Positions 24,831-33,713 of a DNA stretch of 61,052 bases are shown piece by piece. The stretch lies in NCBI RefSeq assembly GCF_003797825.1, contig NZ_RKME01000029.1, forward strand, positions 1 through 61,052. Direction: 5' to 3'. The notes below the pieces were generated by a model. It ran no database searches. It was not told the origin of the DNA and worked only from the letters and a program-made list of their open reading frames with translations. The DNA is from Gordonia sp. OPL2. GTDB lineage: Bacteria > Actinomycetota > Actinomycetes > Mycobacteriales > Mycobacteriaceae. Position numbers and translations under genes: made by a program. The first letter of the stretch is position 1, and each line of letters starts with the position of its first letter.

Positions 24831-25376
24831 ATGGCCGGCCGCAGCATGAGTTTCGACCCGATCGCCGAAGCACGTCAGAACTGGGCCGACGCGGGCTGGG
24901 GTGACGTCGCCGACGGCATGGTGGCGGTGACGTCGGTGATGCGGGCGCACCAGATCCTTCTGGCGCGCGTCGAGTCCGCTCTGCGCCCCTACGACCTGAG
25001 CTTCTCGCGCTTCGAATTGCTTCGGCTACTGGCGTTCTCGCGTCAGGGGGCGCTGCCGATCACCAAGGCCAGCGACCGGTTGCAGGTACACGTCACGAGT
25101 GTCACGCACGCCATCCGCCGCCTCGAGGAGGCCCACCTGGTCCGCCGTGTCCCCCACCCGACCGACGGTCGCACGACGCTGGTGGAGATCACCGACCTGG
25201 GACGCTCGACGGTCGAGGACGCCACCGCCACCCTCAACCGCGAGGTGTTCGGTGCGGTCGGGATGAGCGACGACGAGATGGCCTCGATGGTGAAGGCGAT
25301 CCAGTCACTCCGGCGGGACGCCGGAGACTTCTCCAGTACCGGGGCCGACACCCGCGGTTCTAGTGGAGCGAGGTGA
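24831..25376 (+). CDS. MarR family transcriptional regulator
   Basis: A 181-residue winged-helix regulator. The wing region is ALPITKASDRLQVHVTSVTHAIRRLEEAHLVRRVPHPTDGRTTLVEITDLGR (about 64-117), and the flanking helices are typical of MarR dimers. AAGGTG precedes the ATG at 24831. Its 3' end overlaps the 3' end of the converging mmsB gene by 17 bp. The valine operon lies beside it, so it may regulate that operon, but no shared operator is obvious. Confidence 0.88.
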   Translation: MAGRSMSFDPIAEARQNWADAGWGDVADGMVAVTSVMRAHQILLARVESALRPYDLSFSRFELLRLLAFSRQGALPITKASDRLQVHVTSVTHAIRRLEEAHLVRRVPHPTDGRTTLVEITDLGRSTVEDATATLNREVFGAVGMSDDEMASMVKAIQSLRRDAGDFSSTGADTRGSSGAR

Positions 25377-26229
25377 TGATCGCGCTGAAGTCCAGGCCGG
25401 CATGCTGCTCGGCGAAGGACTTGTAGAGCTGGGCGGCATGGGTTCCCAGCGGTGCCCGAGATCCGGTACTGGCCACCGCATCCATCGCCAGGCCCAGATC
25501 CTTGTTCATCAGCGCGGTCGCGAAGCCCGGCTTGAACTCGTTGTTGGCCGGGGACGTCGGGACCGGACCGGGCACCGGGCAGTTGGTCTGCACCGCCCAG
25601 CAGTTGCCGGTCGCGCCGGTGATCACGTCGTAGAGCGCCTGATCGGACAGACCGAGCTTCTCGGCGAGGACGAACGCCTCGCCCACCGCGATCTGCTGGA
25701 CGGCGAGCACCATGTTGTTGCAGACCTTGGCGGCCTGGCCCGCTCCCGCCGAGCCGCAGTGGATGATCTTGCCCGCCATGGGTTCCAGGGTGGTTCGAGC
25801 CGCCACGAAAGCATCGTCGTCGCCGCCGACCATGAAGGCCAGCGTGCCTGCTGCGGCACCCTTCACGCCACCGGAGACCGGCGCGTCGAGCTGCGCGAAG
25901 CCGTGTTCGGCGGCCTGCTCGTGGACGGCGCGGGCGTCGTCGACCGAGATCGTCGAGCTGTCGATGAACAGGGCGCCCGTCGGTGTGGCGGGCAGGATGT
26001 CGGCGTAGAGGTCCTTCACGATGGCCCCGCTCGGCAGCATCGTGATCACGACCTCGGCGGCGGCGACCGCCTCGACGGCGGTCGGGAAGGTCTCGATGCC
26101 ACTGAGTTTGGCCTGCTCCACCGCGTCGGGAACCGGATCGAAGCCGTGGACGGTGTGCCCGGCCTTCACGAGGTTCGCGGCCATCGGGCCGCCCATGTTG
26201 CCCAGGCCCAGAAAGGCGATCGTCGTCAT
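25360..26229 (-). CDS. mmsB: 3-hydroxyisobutyrate dehydrogenase
   Basis: A 289-residue beta-hydroxyacid dehydrogenase that oxidises 3-hydroxyisobutyrate to methylmalonate semialdehyde in valine breakdown. Visible are the Rossmann start IAFLGLGNMGGPMAANL (residues 4-20), the substrate motif DAPVSGGVKGAAAGTLAFMVGG near 125, and the catalytic lysine in GQAAKVCNNMVLA. It is the last gene of mmsA-acyl-CoA dehydrogenase-mmsB, 78 bp after the dehydrogenase. Its stop overlaps the MarR gene. Confidence 0.93.
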   Translation of the reverse strand: MTTIAFLGLGNMGGPMAANLVKAGHTVHGFDPVPDAVEQAKLSGIETFPTAVEAVAAAEVVITMLPSGAIVKDLYADILPATPTGALFIDSSTISVDDARAVHEQAAEHGFAQLDAPVSGGVKGAAAGTLAFMVGGDDDAFVAARTTLEPMAGKIIHCGSAGAGQAAKVCNNMVLAVQQIAVGEAFVLAEKLGLSDQALYDVITGATGNCWAVQTNCPVPGPVPTSPANNEFKPGFATALMNKDLGLAMDAVASTGSRAPLGTHAAQLYKSFAEQHAGLDFSAIITSLH

Positions 26230-26307
26230 TGTCCAATCTCCTGATGTCGTGAGTTCACTTGCTCGCCGAACCGTTGTGGTCGTCGGCGATACCGATTCCG
26301 CCGGCGG

Positions 26308-27474
26308 TCAGCCCTCGCGATGACGCGAGGCGATCGACCGCCCCACCACCACCCGCATGATCTCGTTCGTGCCCTCCAGTATCCGGTGCACACGGAGATC
26401 GCGGACGATCTTCTCCAGACCGTATTCGTTCAGATATCCATAGCCGCCGTGCAACTGCAGCGCCTGATCGGCGACGGTGTAGCAGCTGTCGGTGACGAAG
26501 CGCTTGGCCATCGCACACTGTTCGACCTTGTCCGGCGCATCGGCGTCGAGTGCCGCGGCGGCCTGCCAGAGCATCAGCCGGGATGCCTGCAGCGAGGTGG
26601 CCATGTCGGCAAGGGTGAAGCGGATCGTCGGCTCGTCGATCAGGGCTCCGCCGAAGGCCTTGCGGGAGGCCACGTACGATGCCGCCCGGTCGAACGCCGA
26701 CTGCGCACCGCCCAGCGACGAGGCCGCGATGTTGAGACGCCCGCCGTTCAGGCCGTTCATCGCGATCGCAAAGCCGATGCCCTCCTGCCCGCCGAGCAGA
26801 TGATCCGCCGGCACCCGCACCTCGTCGAGGATCACCTGTGCCGTCGGCTGGGCATGCCAGCCCATCTTGCGTTCCTGCGCACCGAAACTCAGTCCGGGAG
26901 TGCCCTTCTCGACCAGGAAGGTCGAGATCCCGCGGGAACCGTTGTCACCGGTGCGGGCCATGAGGACGTACACGTCGCTCGCGCCCGCACCGGAGATGAA
27001 CTGCTTGACCCCGGTCAGTACGTAGTCGTCGCCGGAACGGACGGCTCGCGTGGACAAGGCGGCGGCGTCCGACCCGGCCCCCGGCTCGGTCAGGCAGTAG
27101 CTGGCCACGGCGTCCATCGACGCCATCCGCGGTACCCACAGCTCCCGCTGCGCGGGGGTGCCGTAGCTGTCCACCATCCAGGTGCACATGTTGTGGATGG
27201 AGAGGAAGGCGGCGACGGCCGGATCGGCATAGGCGAGTTGCTCGAAGATGCGCACACCGTCGAGCCGTCGCAGACCACTGCCACCGACCTCGTCGGAGCA
27301 GTAGATGGCGGCCATGCCGAGTTCGGCCGCCTCACGGAGTTCGTCGACCGGGAAGTGGTGGCTCTCATCCCATTCCAAGGCGAACGGGGCCAATCTCTTG
27401 GCGGCGAACCCGGCCGCGGTCTCGACGATGACGCGCTCGTCGGCGTCGAGACCGCTGTCGGTGATGGTGGTCAT
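26308..27474 (-). CDS. Acyl-CoA dehydrogenase, isobutyryl-CoA type
   Basis: A 388-residue FAD acyl-CoA dehydrogenase. CLTEPGAGSDAAAL is the FAD/acyl signature, and the end LEGTNEIMRVVVGRSI is conserved. The region LQLHGGYGYLNEYGLEKIVRDLRVHRI is typical of the short-branched-chain group. Placed between mmsA and mmsB, it most likely oxidises isobutyryl-CoA to methacrylyl-CoA. The ATG at 27474 lies 11 bp after AGGAG. Hydratase and hydrolase genes of the pathway are not in the window. Confidence 0.9.
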   Translation of the reverse strand: MTTITDSGLDADERVIVETAAGFAAKRLAPFALEWDESHHFPVDELREAAELGMAAIYCSDEVGGSGLRRLDGVRIFEQLAYADPAVAAFLSIHNMCTWMVDSYGTPAQRELWVPRMASMDAVASYCLTEPGAGSDAAALSTRAVRSGDDYVLTGVKQFISGAGASDVYVLMARTGDNGSRGISTFLVEKGTPGLSFGAQERKMGWHAQPTAQVILDEVRVPADHLLGGQEGIGFAIAMNGLNGGRLNIAASSLGGAQSAFDRAASYVASRKAFGGALIDEPTIRFTLADMATSLQASRLMLWQAAAALDADAPDKVEQCAMAKRFVTDSCYTVADQALQLHGGYGYLNEYGLEKIVRDLRVHRILEGTNEIMRVVVGRSIASRHREG

Positions 27475-27523
27475 GATCGTGGTGTCTCCTGGCTCGTCGA
27501 TCCCGGCCGTCGGTCCGGCTCGG

Positions 27524-29059
27524 TCAGTCCATCGTGGGGATGACGAACTCAGCACCGTCCTTGATCCCCGACGGCCAGCGAGACGTGATCGTCTTGGTCT
27601 TGGTGTAGAACTGGATCGAGGCGGGCCCGTGCTGATTGAGATCGCCGAAGCCGGAGCGCTTCCAGCCGCCAAAGGTGTAGTAGGCCACCGGAACCGGGAT
27701 CGGGACGTTCACGCCGACCATGCCGACGTTGACCCGGGAGGTGAAGTCGCGAGCGGCGTCGCCGTCCTGGGTGAAGATCGCCACACCGTTGCCGTACTGG
27801 TGATCCGACGCCAGTGCGAGTGCCTCCTCGTAGTCGGCGGCGCGCACGATCTGCAGCACCGGGCCGAAGATCTCGTCCGTGTAGGAGGTCATGCCCTTGG
27901 TGACGTGATCGAACAGCGTCGGCCCGATGAAGAATCCGCCGGAGATGTCCTCGTCGCCATAGGACTGCTCGTCGCTGGTGCGCTCGCGACCGTCGATGAC
28001 CAGTTCGGCACCTTCCTCGACACCCTTGGCGATGTAGCCCTTCACCCGCTCGAGCGCCGCTGCGGTCACCAGTGGTCCGTAGTCGGCCTTCGGGTCGAGG
28101 CTGTGGCCGACGCGCAGCGCGTTGACCTTGTCGACGAGCTTGGCGCGCAGGCGTTCTGCGGTCTGCTCCCCCACCGGGACGGCGACGCTGATCGCCATGC
28201 ATCGCTCGCCGGCGCTCCCGTAGCCCGCGCCGATGAGCGCGTCAGCGGCCTGATCGAGGTTGGCGTCGGGCATGATGATCATGTGGTTCTTGGCGCCGCC
28301 GAAGCACTGTGAACGCTTGCCGTTGGCGGCCGCGGTCGAGTAGATGTACTGCGCGATGTCGGAGCTGCCGACGAAGCCGAACGCCTGCACGTCGGGGTTG
28401 TTCAGCAGAGCATCGACCGACTCCTTGTCCCCGTGCACGACCTGGAAGACGCCGTCGGGCAGACCGGCCTGGCTGAACAGTTCGGCGAGCCGGACCGGCA
28501 CCGAGGGATCGCGTTCGCTGGGCTTGAGGATGAATGCGTTGCCGCACGCGAGCGCCGGCCCCGCCTTCCACAGCGGGATCATCGCGGGGAAGTTGAACGG
28601 GGTGATGCCGGCGACGACACCGAGCGGCTGACGGACGGAGTGCACATCGATGCCGCCGCCGGCGCCCTCGGTGAACTCACCCTTCAACAGGTGCGGGATA
28701 CCGATGGCGAACTCGATGACCTCGATGCCGCGCTGGATGTCACCCTTCGCGTCGGCGTGGGTCTTGCCGTGCTCCAGCGACAGCAGGGTCGCGAGCTCGT
28801 CGGCGTTCTGGTTGACCAGATCGACGAAGCGCATGAGCACCCGGGCCCGGCGTTGCGGATTCCATGCGGCCCATTCGCGCTGCGCCTCGACGGCGGTGGC
28901 GACCGCGGCGTCGACCTCGGTGGTCGAGGCCAGGGGGACCTTGGCGGCGACGGCACCGGTGCTCGGATTGAACACGTCGGCGAACCGACCCTCGGTGGCG
29001 GTCACCGCGGATCCGTTCAGGAAATGCGGGATGGTGCGGACAGAATCGGTTGTGGACAC
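27524..29059 (-). CDS. mmsA: Methylmalonate-semialdehyde dehydrogenase (CoA-acylating)
   Basis: A 511-residue aldehyde dehydrogenase that makes propionyl-CoA from methylmalonate semialdehyde. PFNFPAMIPLWKAGPALACGN and FGGAKNHMIIMPDANLDQAADALIGAGYGSAGERCMAISVAV carry the catalytic Cys and the MMSDH-type motif. The GTG at 29059 gives the usual length, with AGGTGATC upstream; the frame extends to 29155 without family sequence. It opens the valine operon. An imperfect palindrome, CCAA-N4-TTGG (29133-29144), lies upstream. Confidence 0.93.
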   Translation of the reverse strand: MSTTDSVRTIPHFLNGSAVTATEGRFADVFNPSTGAVAAKVPLASTTEVDAAVATAVEAQREWAAWNPQRRARVLMRFVDLVNQNADELATLLSLEHGKTHADAKGDIQRGIEVIEFAIGIPHLLKGEFTEGAGGGIDVHSVRQPLGVVAGITPFNFPAMIPLWKAGPALACGNAFILKPSERDPSVPVRLAELFSQAGLPDGVFQVVHGDKESVDALLNNPDVQAFGFVGSSDIAQYIYSTAAANGKRSQCFGGAKNHMIIMPDANLDQAADALIGAGYGSAGERCMAISVAVPVGEQTAERLRAKLVDKVNALRVGHSLDPKADYGPLVTAAALERVKGYIAKGVEEGAELVIDGRERTSDEQSYGDEDISGGFFIGPTLFDHVTKGMTSYTDEIFGPVLQIVRAADYEEALALASDHQYGNGVAIFTQDGDAARDFTSRVNVGMVGVNVPIPVPVAYYTFGGWKRSGFGDLNQHGPASIQFYTKTKTITSRWPSGIKDGAEFVIPTMD

Positions 29060-29188
29060 GAGGAGATCACCTGGATTCGTGAGTCGGGACAGACGCTGTG
29101 TGACTGTGGCTTCCGTCTCCATATAGTAGGACATCCAAGTAATTGGCGCCACCACCTCCCAGCAGCGAATTTCGCTCGAAACGGCTGG

Positions 29189-29207
29189 TTAGGTTACCCT
29201 TTCTCGT
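29189..29207 (+). promoter_or_regulatory. Possible IdeR/DtxR half-site before the flavodoxin gene
   Basis: The 19-bp window begins TTAGGTTA, identical to the left half of the DtxR/IdeR consensus (TTAGGTTAGGCTAACCTAA). The right half matches poorly, with 11 of 19 positions overall. It lies about 62 bp upstream of the ATG. Confidence 0.35.
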
Positions 29208-29268
29208 AGCACAATGTCAGGCGTTGTCGTGCCCGGACGCGGAGCACGACGTCGAAAGGGGTACCTCC

Positions 29269-29730
29269 ATGTCCGTCGTCATCCTCTACGGCACGGAAAC
29301 CGGGAACAGCGAGTTGGTCGCGGACGCGATCTCGGATGTCCTCGCTGTCGATCACGATCCCTCGATCTACGACATGAGCGAGTTCGCCGTCGAGGATCTC
29401 GACCCGGCCGACTTCCTCGTGGTGATCTGCTCGACCTACGGCGAGGGCGAGCTCCCGACTGGCGCGGAGCCGTTCGCCGAGGAACTCGACGCCGTCGATC
29501 CCGACCTGACGGGCCTGCGGTTCGCCGTCTTCGGTCTGGGCGACACCGTCTACGGCGAGACCTTCAACCGCGGCGGCGAGATCATGGCCGAGATGTTGAC
29601 CAAGCGCGGAGCGACCCAGGTCGGCGAGCACGCACGCCACGACAACTCCTCACCGATCAAGCCGGCGAAGTTCGCCACCGAGTGGGCCGAGGGCATCGTC
29701 GGGGTCATCGACCCCGTCAACGCACACTGA
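29269..29730 (+). CDS. Flavodoxin
   Basis: A 153-residue FMN electron carrier. The phosphate loop GTETGNSE lies at residues 8-15, the second FMN loop CSTYGEGELPTGA at about 58-70, and the third FGLGDTVYGETFNRGG at about 91-106. The ATG at 29269 follows AAAGGGG. Flavodoxins often replace ferredoxin under iron shortage, which fits the half IdeR box upstream. It is divergent from mmsA. Confidence 0.92.
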   Translation: MSVVILYGTETGNSELVADAISDVLAVDHDPSIYDMSEFAVEDLDPADFLVVICSTYGEGELPTGAEPFAEELDAVDPDLTGLRFAVFGLGDTVYGETFNRGGEIMAEMLTKRGATQVGEHARHDNSSPIKPAKFATEWAEGIVGVIDPVNAH

Positions 29731-29768
29731 CGTCCGTCGCCGGGCGCGCTGCCAGGCCGCGAACTCGA

Positions 29769-30635
29769 TCAGCGGGCGGCGACCTGACCCGGATGCGGCT
29801 GTCGGGCGTGTCGGGAGATCTCCTCGGCCCGGATCGCGGCCAGCTTCGCCAGTTCGAGCACGGCACGCACCATCAGCGCCAGCACGATTCCCAGGAACAC
29901 CGCTGTCGGCACGGAGACGTTGAGGTTCTCCCCCAGCACGACGACGCCGAGCGCCATCGACACCGCCAGCTCGACGACGGTGAGCGCCGGGAACGATGTC
30001 TGCAGCTCACCGGCACCGAAGGCGCGCTGTTGCGCGACGATCGCGCCGCTGGCCACGACGAGGAACAGATACAGCTCGGGCTGGAGGAATGTCCCCGCGA
30101 AGTCGTGCAGGAGCTGATAGGCGACCGTCTTGACCAGCAAGGCCGACATGCCGAACAACGCGCCGCCGGTCACGCCGTAGAGAAGCGCCTTGTAATGCCG
30201 GTTGGATCTCTCGGCGGCGATGACGCAGATCAGCAACGCGATGATGACCCCTCCGATGGTCGCCACCATCAGCAGATCCTCCGGTCGGCGGGGCGACGGT
30301 TCCGGCCGGGACACGGCCAGGAAGATCGTCACGCACGCGACCAGCACCGCACCCCACGCCCATTCCTTGCGTAGCGGCCGGCGATGATCGGCCCACGCCT
30401 CCATCGGCAGCGCGAACAGGATCGCGAGGACCACCAGCGGCTGGACCAGCAGGATCGACCCCAGTCCCAGCGCCGCCACCTGCGAGGCGAAACCACACAG
30501 GGCGATCACCGCGCCGATCCACCATCCCCGGGCTATCGCCCCGCTGGCGTGGGATGCGCGCTGCCGCATCACCGTGCCGGCGGCGATCAAGATCGCGGCC
30601 AGCACCGACAGCAGCGCGGGTACCCAGGAATGCAC
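29769..30635 (-). CDS. DMT-family membrane protein
   Basis: A 288-residue integral membrane protein with about nine or ten helices. The N-terminus ALLSVLAAILIAAGTVMRQRA and the later LLYGVTGGALFGMSALLVKT and VVELAVSMALGVVVLGENLNVS resemble EamA/DMT-like transporters of mycobacteria. It starts with GTG at 30635 and is divergent from the small conserved gene at 30755. It converges on the flavodoxin gene. The substrate cannot be predicted. Confidence 0.8.
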   Translation of the reverse strand: MHSWVPALLSVLAAILIAAGTVMRQRASHASGAIARGWWIGAVIALCGFASQVAALGLGSILLVQPLVVLAILFALPMEAWADHRRPLRKEWAWGAVLVACVTIFLAVSRPEPSPRRPEDLLMVATIGGVIIALLICVIAAERSNRHYKALLYGVTGGALFGMSALLVKTVAYQLLHDFAGTFLQPELYLFLVVASGAIVAQQRAFGAGELQTSFPALTVVELAVSMALGVVVLGENLNVSVPTAVFLGIVLALMVRAVLELAKLAAIRAEEISRHARQPHPGQVAAR

Positions 30636-30754
30636 ACGCCCCAGGCTATCTGTTGCCCGTCACGCTTCAAGCCGATCGCAACCCCGGTGATCCGATCGAC
30701 CCGGGCACGGTGTGGATCCCCCACCCTGTCGGTTCGTCGTCGTAGGTTGGGTTC

Positions 30755-31060
30755 ATGCGGTACCAGTCCGAACTCGAACGACTCACGACCCTCGACGCCG
30801 AGACGATCGTGCGGGTGTGCTCGTCGCCGGGTGCCGTCGTCGAGCTGATCGATCAGGCCGTGGACGAATGCATCGAGTTCGACGAGCTCGCCGACGAGCA
30901 TCTCGTGTCCGGGTCCGACGACCACGCCGCATACTGCCGCCAGGAGGCGGCCGCCTGGCGGGCCACCGCCGCGGTGCTGCGGATGCTGGCCCGCGAGGAG
31001 AATCCGGGCACGCGCCTCGACGACGATGCCGACCCGCTCCGTGGGCGAGGCGTCGCGTGA
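30755..31060 (+). CDS. Conserved small protein upstream of the SixA-like phosphatase
   Basis: A 101-residue acidic protein (RYQSELERLTTLDAETIVRVCSSPGAVVELIDQAVDECIEF). It is predicted all helical and has no membrane segment. Its stop overlaps the phosphatase GTG start (GTGA), so the two are translationally coupled. I do not recognise the family. Confidence 0.7.
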   Translation: MRYQSELERLTTLDAETIVRVCSSPGAVVELIDQAVDECIEFDELADEHLVSGSDDHAAYCRQEAAAWRATAAVLRMLAREENPGTRLDDDADPLRGRGVA

Positions 31061-31542
31061 GTCGCACCCTGGTGCTGATGCGGCACGGCAAGTCCGGCTA
31101 TCCGCCCGGCACCGACGACCACGACCGCCCGCTGGCCGATCGCGGCCGCCGCGAGGCCGCCCTCGCCGGGCAGTGGATGGTAGACGAGGGCCTGGCGATC
31201 GACGCCGTGCTCTGCTCCACCGCGACCCGCACCCGCCAGACCCTGGAGCGAACCGGTGTCGCCGCCCCGACCACCTATGTCGGCGACATCTACGGCGGCG
31301 CGCCCCATGAGATCCTCGAGGCGATCCGTCTCCACGCTCCCGCCGAAGCCGACACCCTCTTGGTCGTCGGTCACTCGCCGGGTATGCCGACGACCGCGCT
31401 GACCCTCGATTCCGACGGATACATCGAGCGCTTCCCGACGTCGGCCTATGCCGTCGTGACCGTCGGCGCCCCGTGGAATCGACTCGGCCTCGACGTCGAT
31501 CCGGACGCCCGGTTGGTCGGGACGCGGATTCCGCGCGAGTGA
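31057..31542 (+). CDS. SixA-like histidine phosphatase
   Basis: A 161-residue phosphoglycerate-mutase-superfamily phosphatase. It has the RHG motif LMRHGKSGYPPG (residues 7-18), SADRGRREA-like LADRGRREAALAGQWM, the acidic partner in DAVLCSTATRTRQTLE, and the second histidine in LLVVGHSPGMP. It starts with GTG at 31057. It resembles SixA, which removes phosphate from phospho-histidine proteins. The true substrate is unknown. It is coupled to the small gene upstream. Confidence 0.88.
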   Translation: MSRTLVLMRHGKSGYPPGTDDHDRPLADRGRREAALAGQWMVDEGLAIDAVLCSTATRTRQTLERTGVAAPTTYVGDIYGGAPHEILEAIRLHAPAEADTLLVVGHSPGMPTTALTLDSDGYIERFPTSAYAVVTVGAPWNRLGLDVDPDARLVGTRIPRE

Positions 31543-31587
31543 CCGCTACGCGCGGTTGACCTGTCGGCGAACAGACTCCGAATTCGG

Positions 31588-32553
31588 TCAGGCACCTGTA
31601 AAGGGTGGCACCGCAACGCACGGTACCGGCGGCGCGTGTGCGGGATCGAGTGCACCGAGCACCAACGCCGCACTCCGTCGATTGGATGTGATCGAGGCGT
31701 GGTCGGACCTGTCGACCGGGCAGCCGTCCTGCACCACGATGTTGCGCACATCGGTGCCGGGCGGACCGGCGAGGATTCCGCTGGAATACGGCGTGACGAT
31801 CTCGTCGTCGCGGGTGACGATGTTCGTGTACGCGACCCCGGGAAGGTACGGAGAGGGTTGTCGGACCGCCTGATTGAACGAGATGTCACGTGGAGGCGCG
31901 ACGCAGTCCGGGCACGGTGGTCGTGGCGTGTCCTCGATCCCGAGGGCGTGCCGGACGTTCTCGATGGCCTCACCCCGGTCGTCGTCGGAATCGGGACCCT
32001 GCCGCCAGTACGGCGCCAGTGATACATAGTGGGCGACCTTGCCGCGTCCGCCGAGGTACTTCATCCAGTAGGTGGGGATCTCGGTGCCCAGCGAGTGACC
32101 GACGATGTCGACCTGCCGTGCGCGTGTGGTCGTCCTCACGCGATCGGCGAATGCCGCGATCTGCCACGCGCTGTCGAGCTTCGGGCCGAGGCCGCCGAGC
32201 GCGGACGCCGGCCACACCGTCGACAGTGCACCGTAGGTCGGCGTGAAGACGCAGTAGCCCGCGTTGGCGAGCACCGGCGCGAGGGTGGCCCAGTTCGTCT
32301 GTCGTCCACCACCGCTGCCGTGCACGAGGATCACCGGACGCGGATGCTGCGCCGACGGCCGACAACGCCAGTCGTTGGTGCCCGGCAGCGATCCGCCCGG
32401 GTGCTCGAGTTCGGCGCGGATGCCCGCGGTGAAGTCATAGGGCACGGGCAGCGGACGTGTCGGCGTCGCGCCGGCGGCGCCATGGCCGAACACGACGACG
32501 ATGGCGACGGTGAGGAGCGTCGTCACGATGGTCAGGGTGCCGCGCAGCCGCAT
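31588..32553 (-). CDS. Secreted lipase/esterase
   Basis: A 321-residue secreted alpha/beta hydrolase. A signal peptide spans 1-29 (TIVTTLLTVAIVVVFGHGAAGA). The oxyanion region is VILVHGSGGGRQTNW, and the nucleophile motif is VDIVGHSLGTEIP. Six cysteines in the mature part suggest disulfides. It resembles LipA/EstA-type triacylglycerol lipases. The ATG at 32553 shares its A with the dinB stop (TGATG), so it is coupled to dinB, which is odd for functionally unlike genes. The GTG one codon upstream is less likely. Confidence 0.85.
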   Translation of the reverse strand: MRLRGTLTIVTTLLTVAIVVVFGHGAAGATPTRPLPVPYDFTAGIRAELEHPGGSLPGTNDWRCRPSAQHPRPVILVHGSGGGRQTNWATLAPVLANAGYCVFTPTYGALSTVWPASALGGLGPKLDSAWQIAAFADRVRTTTRARQVDIVGHSLGTEIPTYWMKYLGGRGKVAHYVSLAPYWRQGPDSDDDRGEAIENVRHALGIEDTPRPPCPDCVAPPRDISFNQAVRQPSPYLPGVAYTNIVTRDDEIVTPYSSGILAGPPGTDVRNIVVQDGCPVDRSDHASITSNRRSAALVLGALDPAHAPPVPCVAVPPFTGA

Positions 32554-33713
32554 CACTCGTCCTCCGGTGTCACGAGATCACATCGGACCCCGAGAAGCCG
32601 CACCGGACGGTCGATCTCGAAGTCTCCGAGCAGGTCGGCGATGACCGGGACGATGTCGTCAGAACGCGTCGTCGGTGCTGCCAGCTTCCTGGACTTCGTT
32701 CGCGTGTAGAACGTCGTGGTGCGAACGGTCACGGCCACCCGGAACACCTCGCGATTCTCTGCGAGGACCTGATCGACGAGTTCCGCGGTGAGTTCCCGCG
32801 CAGCAGAGAGCATCTCATCGAGATCGGTCATGTCGACCGGGTAGGTGCGCGACTTCGAGTGCGACCGGGCGAGCCACGGCTCCGGTGTGATCGTCGAATC
32901 GCCGCCCCCGCGACACAACACGTACAGCCAGTTGCCCTGGTGCGGACCGAAGACCTCGATCAGGTCCTCGCGCGGGGTCGCGATCAGCTGGTGGACGGTG
33001 TCGACACCACGAGCTGTGAGTTTGGCCGCGGTTTTCGGTCCGACGCTCCATAGGTCGCGGCAGGGGCGATCGCCCATGAGCGGCAACCAGTTCTGCTCGT
33101 CGAGTTCGAAGACCTTCTCGATCCGGAACGGAGCCAGGGTCACCGATTCCGGGTCGGGCTTCTTCGCGAAGCCGGTCGCCATCTTGGCGCGTTGTTTGTT
33201 GTCCGAGATGCCGATCGAGCAGTGCAATCCGGTGCGGTCGAACACCTCGGCCCGAATCCGTTCGGCGAGAGAGCCGATCGTGACGCGATCGTAGGTCTCG
33301 GCGGACGCAGACTGCGTGTCGTCCCCCTCGTCGGTGCCTACGTCGTCGAGCGGTTGCACACCCACGTACGCCTCATCCCACCCCCACACCTCGACCGGAT
33401 GTCCGAACTGCCGCAACGCATTCATCACATCGGCCGAGGCCACATCGTAGGCGGGGACGTCGAGCGGCAGGTAGACGGCCTCGGGCATCTTGCGGTACGC
33501 GGCCCGCAACGGCATACCGGCGCGGACGCCGACATCCCGCGCCTCGTACGACGCACAGGTGACGACCTTGCGCGCCTCGGTGGGATCGCCGTTGCCCCCG
33601 ACGATCACCGGGACGCCCACGAGTTCCGGACTGCGCAGTCTCTCCACGGAGACCTGGAACTGATCCAGGTCGACGTGGATCAGCCATCGGTAGCGTCGTG
33701 GTGTGTCGGCCAC
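32553..33713 (-). CDS. dinB: Y-family DNA polymerase IV with altered steric gate
   Basis: A 386-residue error-prone polymerase. The palm acidic residues are Asp15 and Asp17 (HVDLDQFQVSVE) and Asp113/Glu114 (WGWDEAYVGV). A helix-hairpin-helix region around SVGPKTAAKLTARGV and a little finger follow. In DinB the residue after DxDxF, here Gln20, is the steric gate that keeps out ribonucleotides and is normally Phe or Tyr. Gln is unusual. The DLDQF and WGWDEAY motifs resemble mycobacterial DinB2-type enzymes, which also have a changed gate. The GTG start at 33713 lacks a clear ribosome site. Confidence 0.9.
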   Translation of the reverse strand: MADTPRRYRWLIHVDLDQFQVSVERLRSPELVGVPVIVGGNGDPTEARKVVTCASYEARDVGVRAGMPLRAAYRKMPEAVYLPLDVPAYDVASADVMNALRQFGHPVEVWGWDEAYVGVQPLDDVGTDEGDDTQSASAETYDRVTIGSLAERIRAEVFDRTGLHCSIGISDNKQRAKMATGFAKKPDPESVTLAPFRIEKVFELDEQNWLPLMGDRPCRDLWSVGPKTAAKLTARGVDTVHQLIATPREDLIEVFGPHQGNWLYVLCRGGGDSTITPEPWLARSHSKSRTYPVDMTDLDEMLSAARELTAELVDQVLAENREVFRVAVTVRTTTFYTRTKSRKLAAPTTRSDDIVPVIADLLGDFEIDRPVRLLGVRCDLVTPEDE

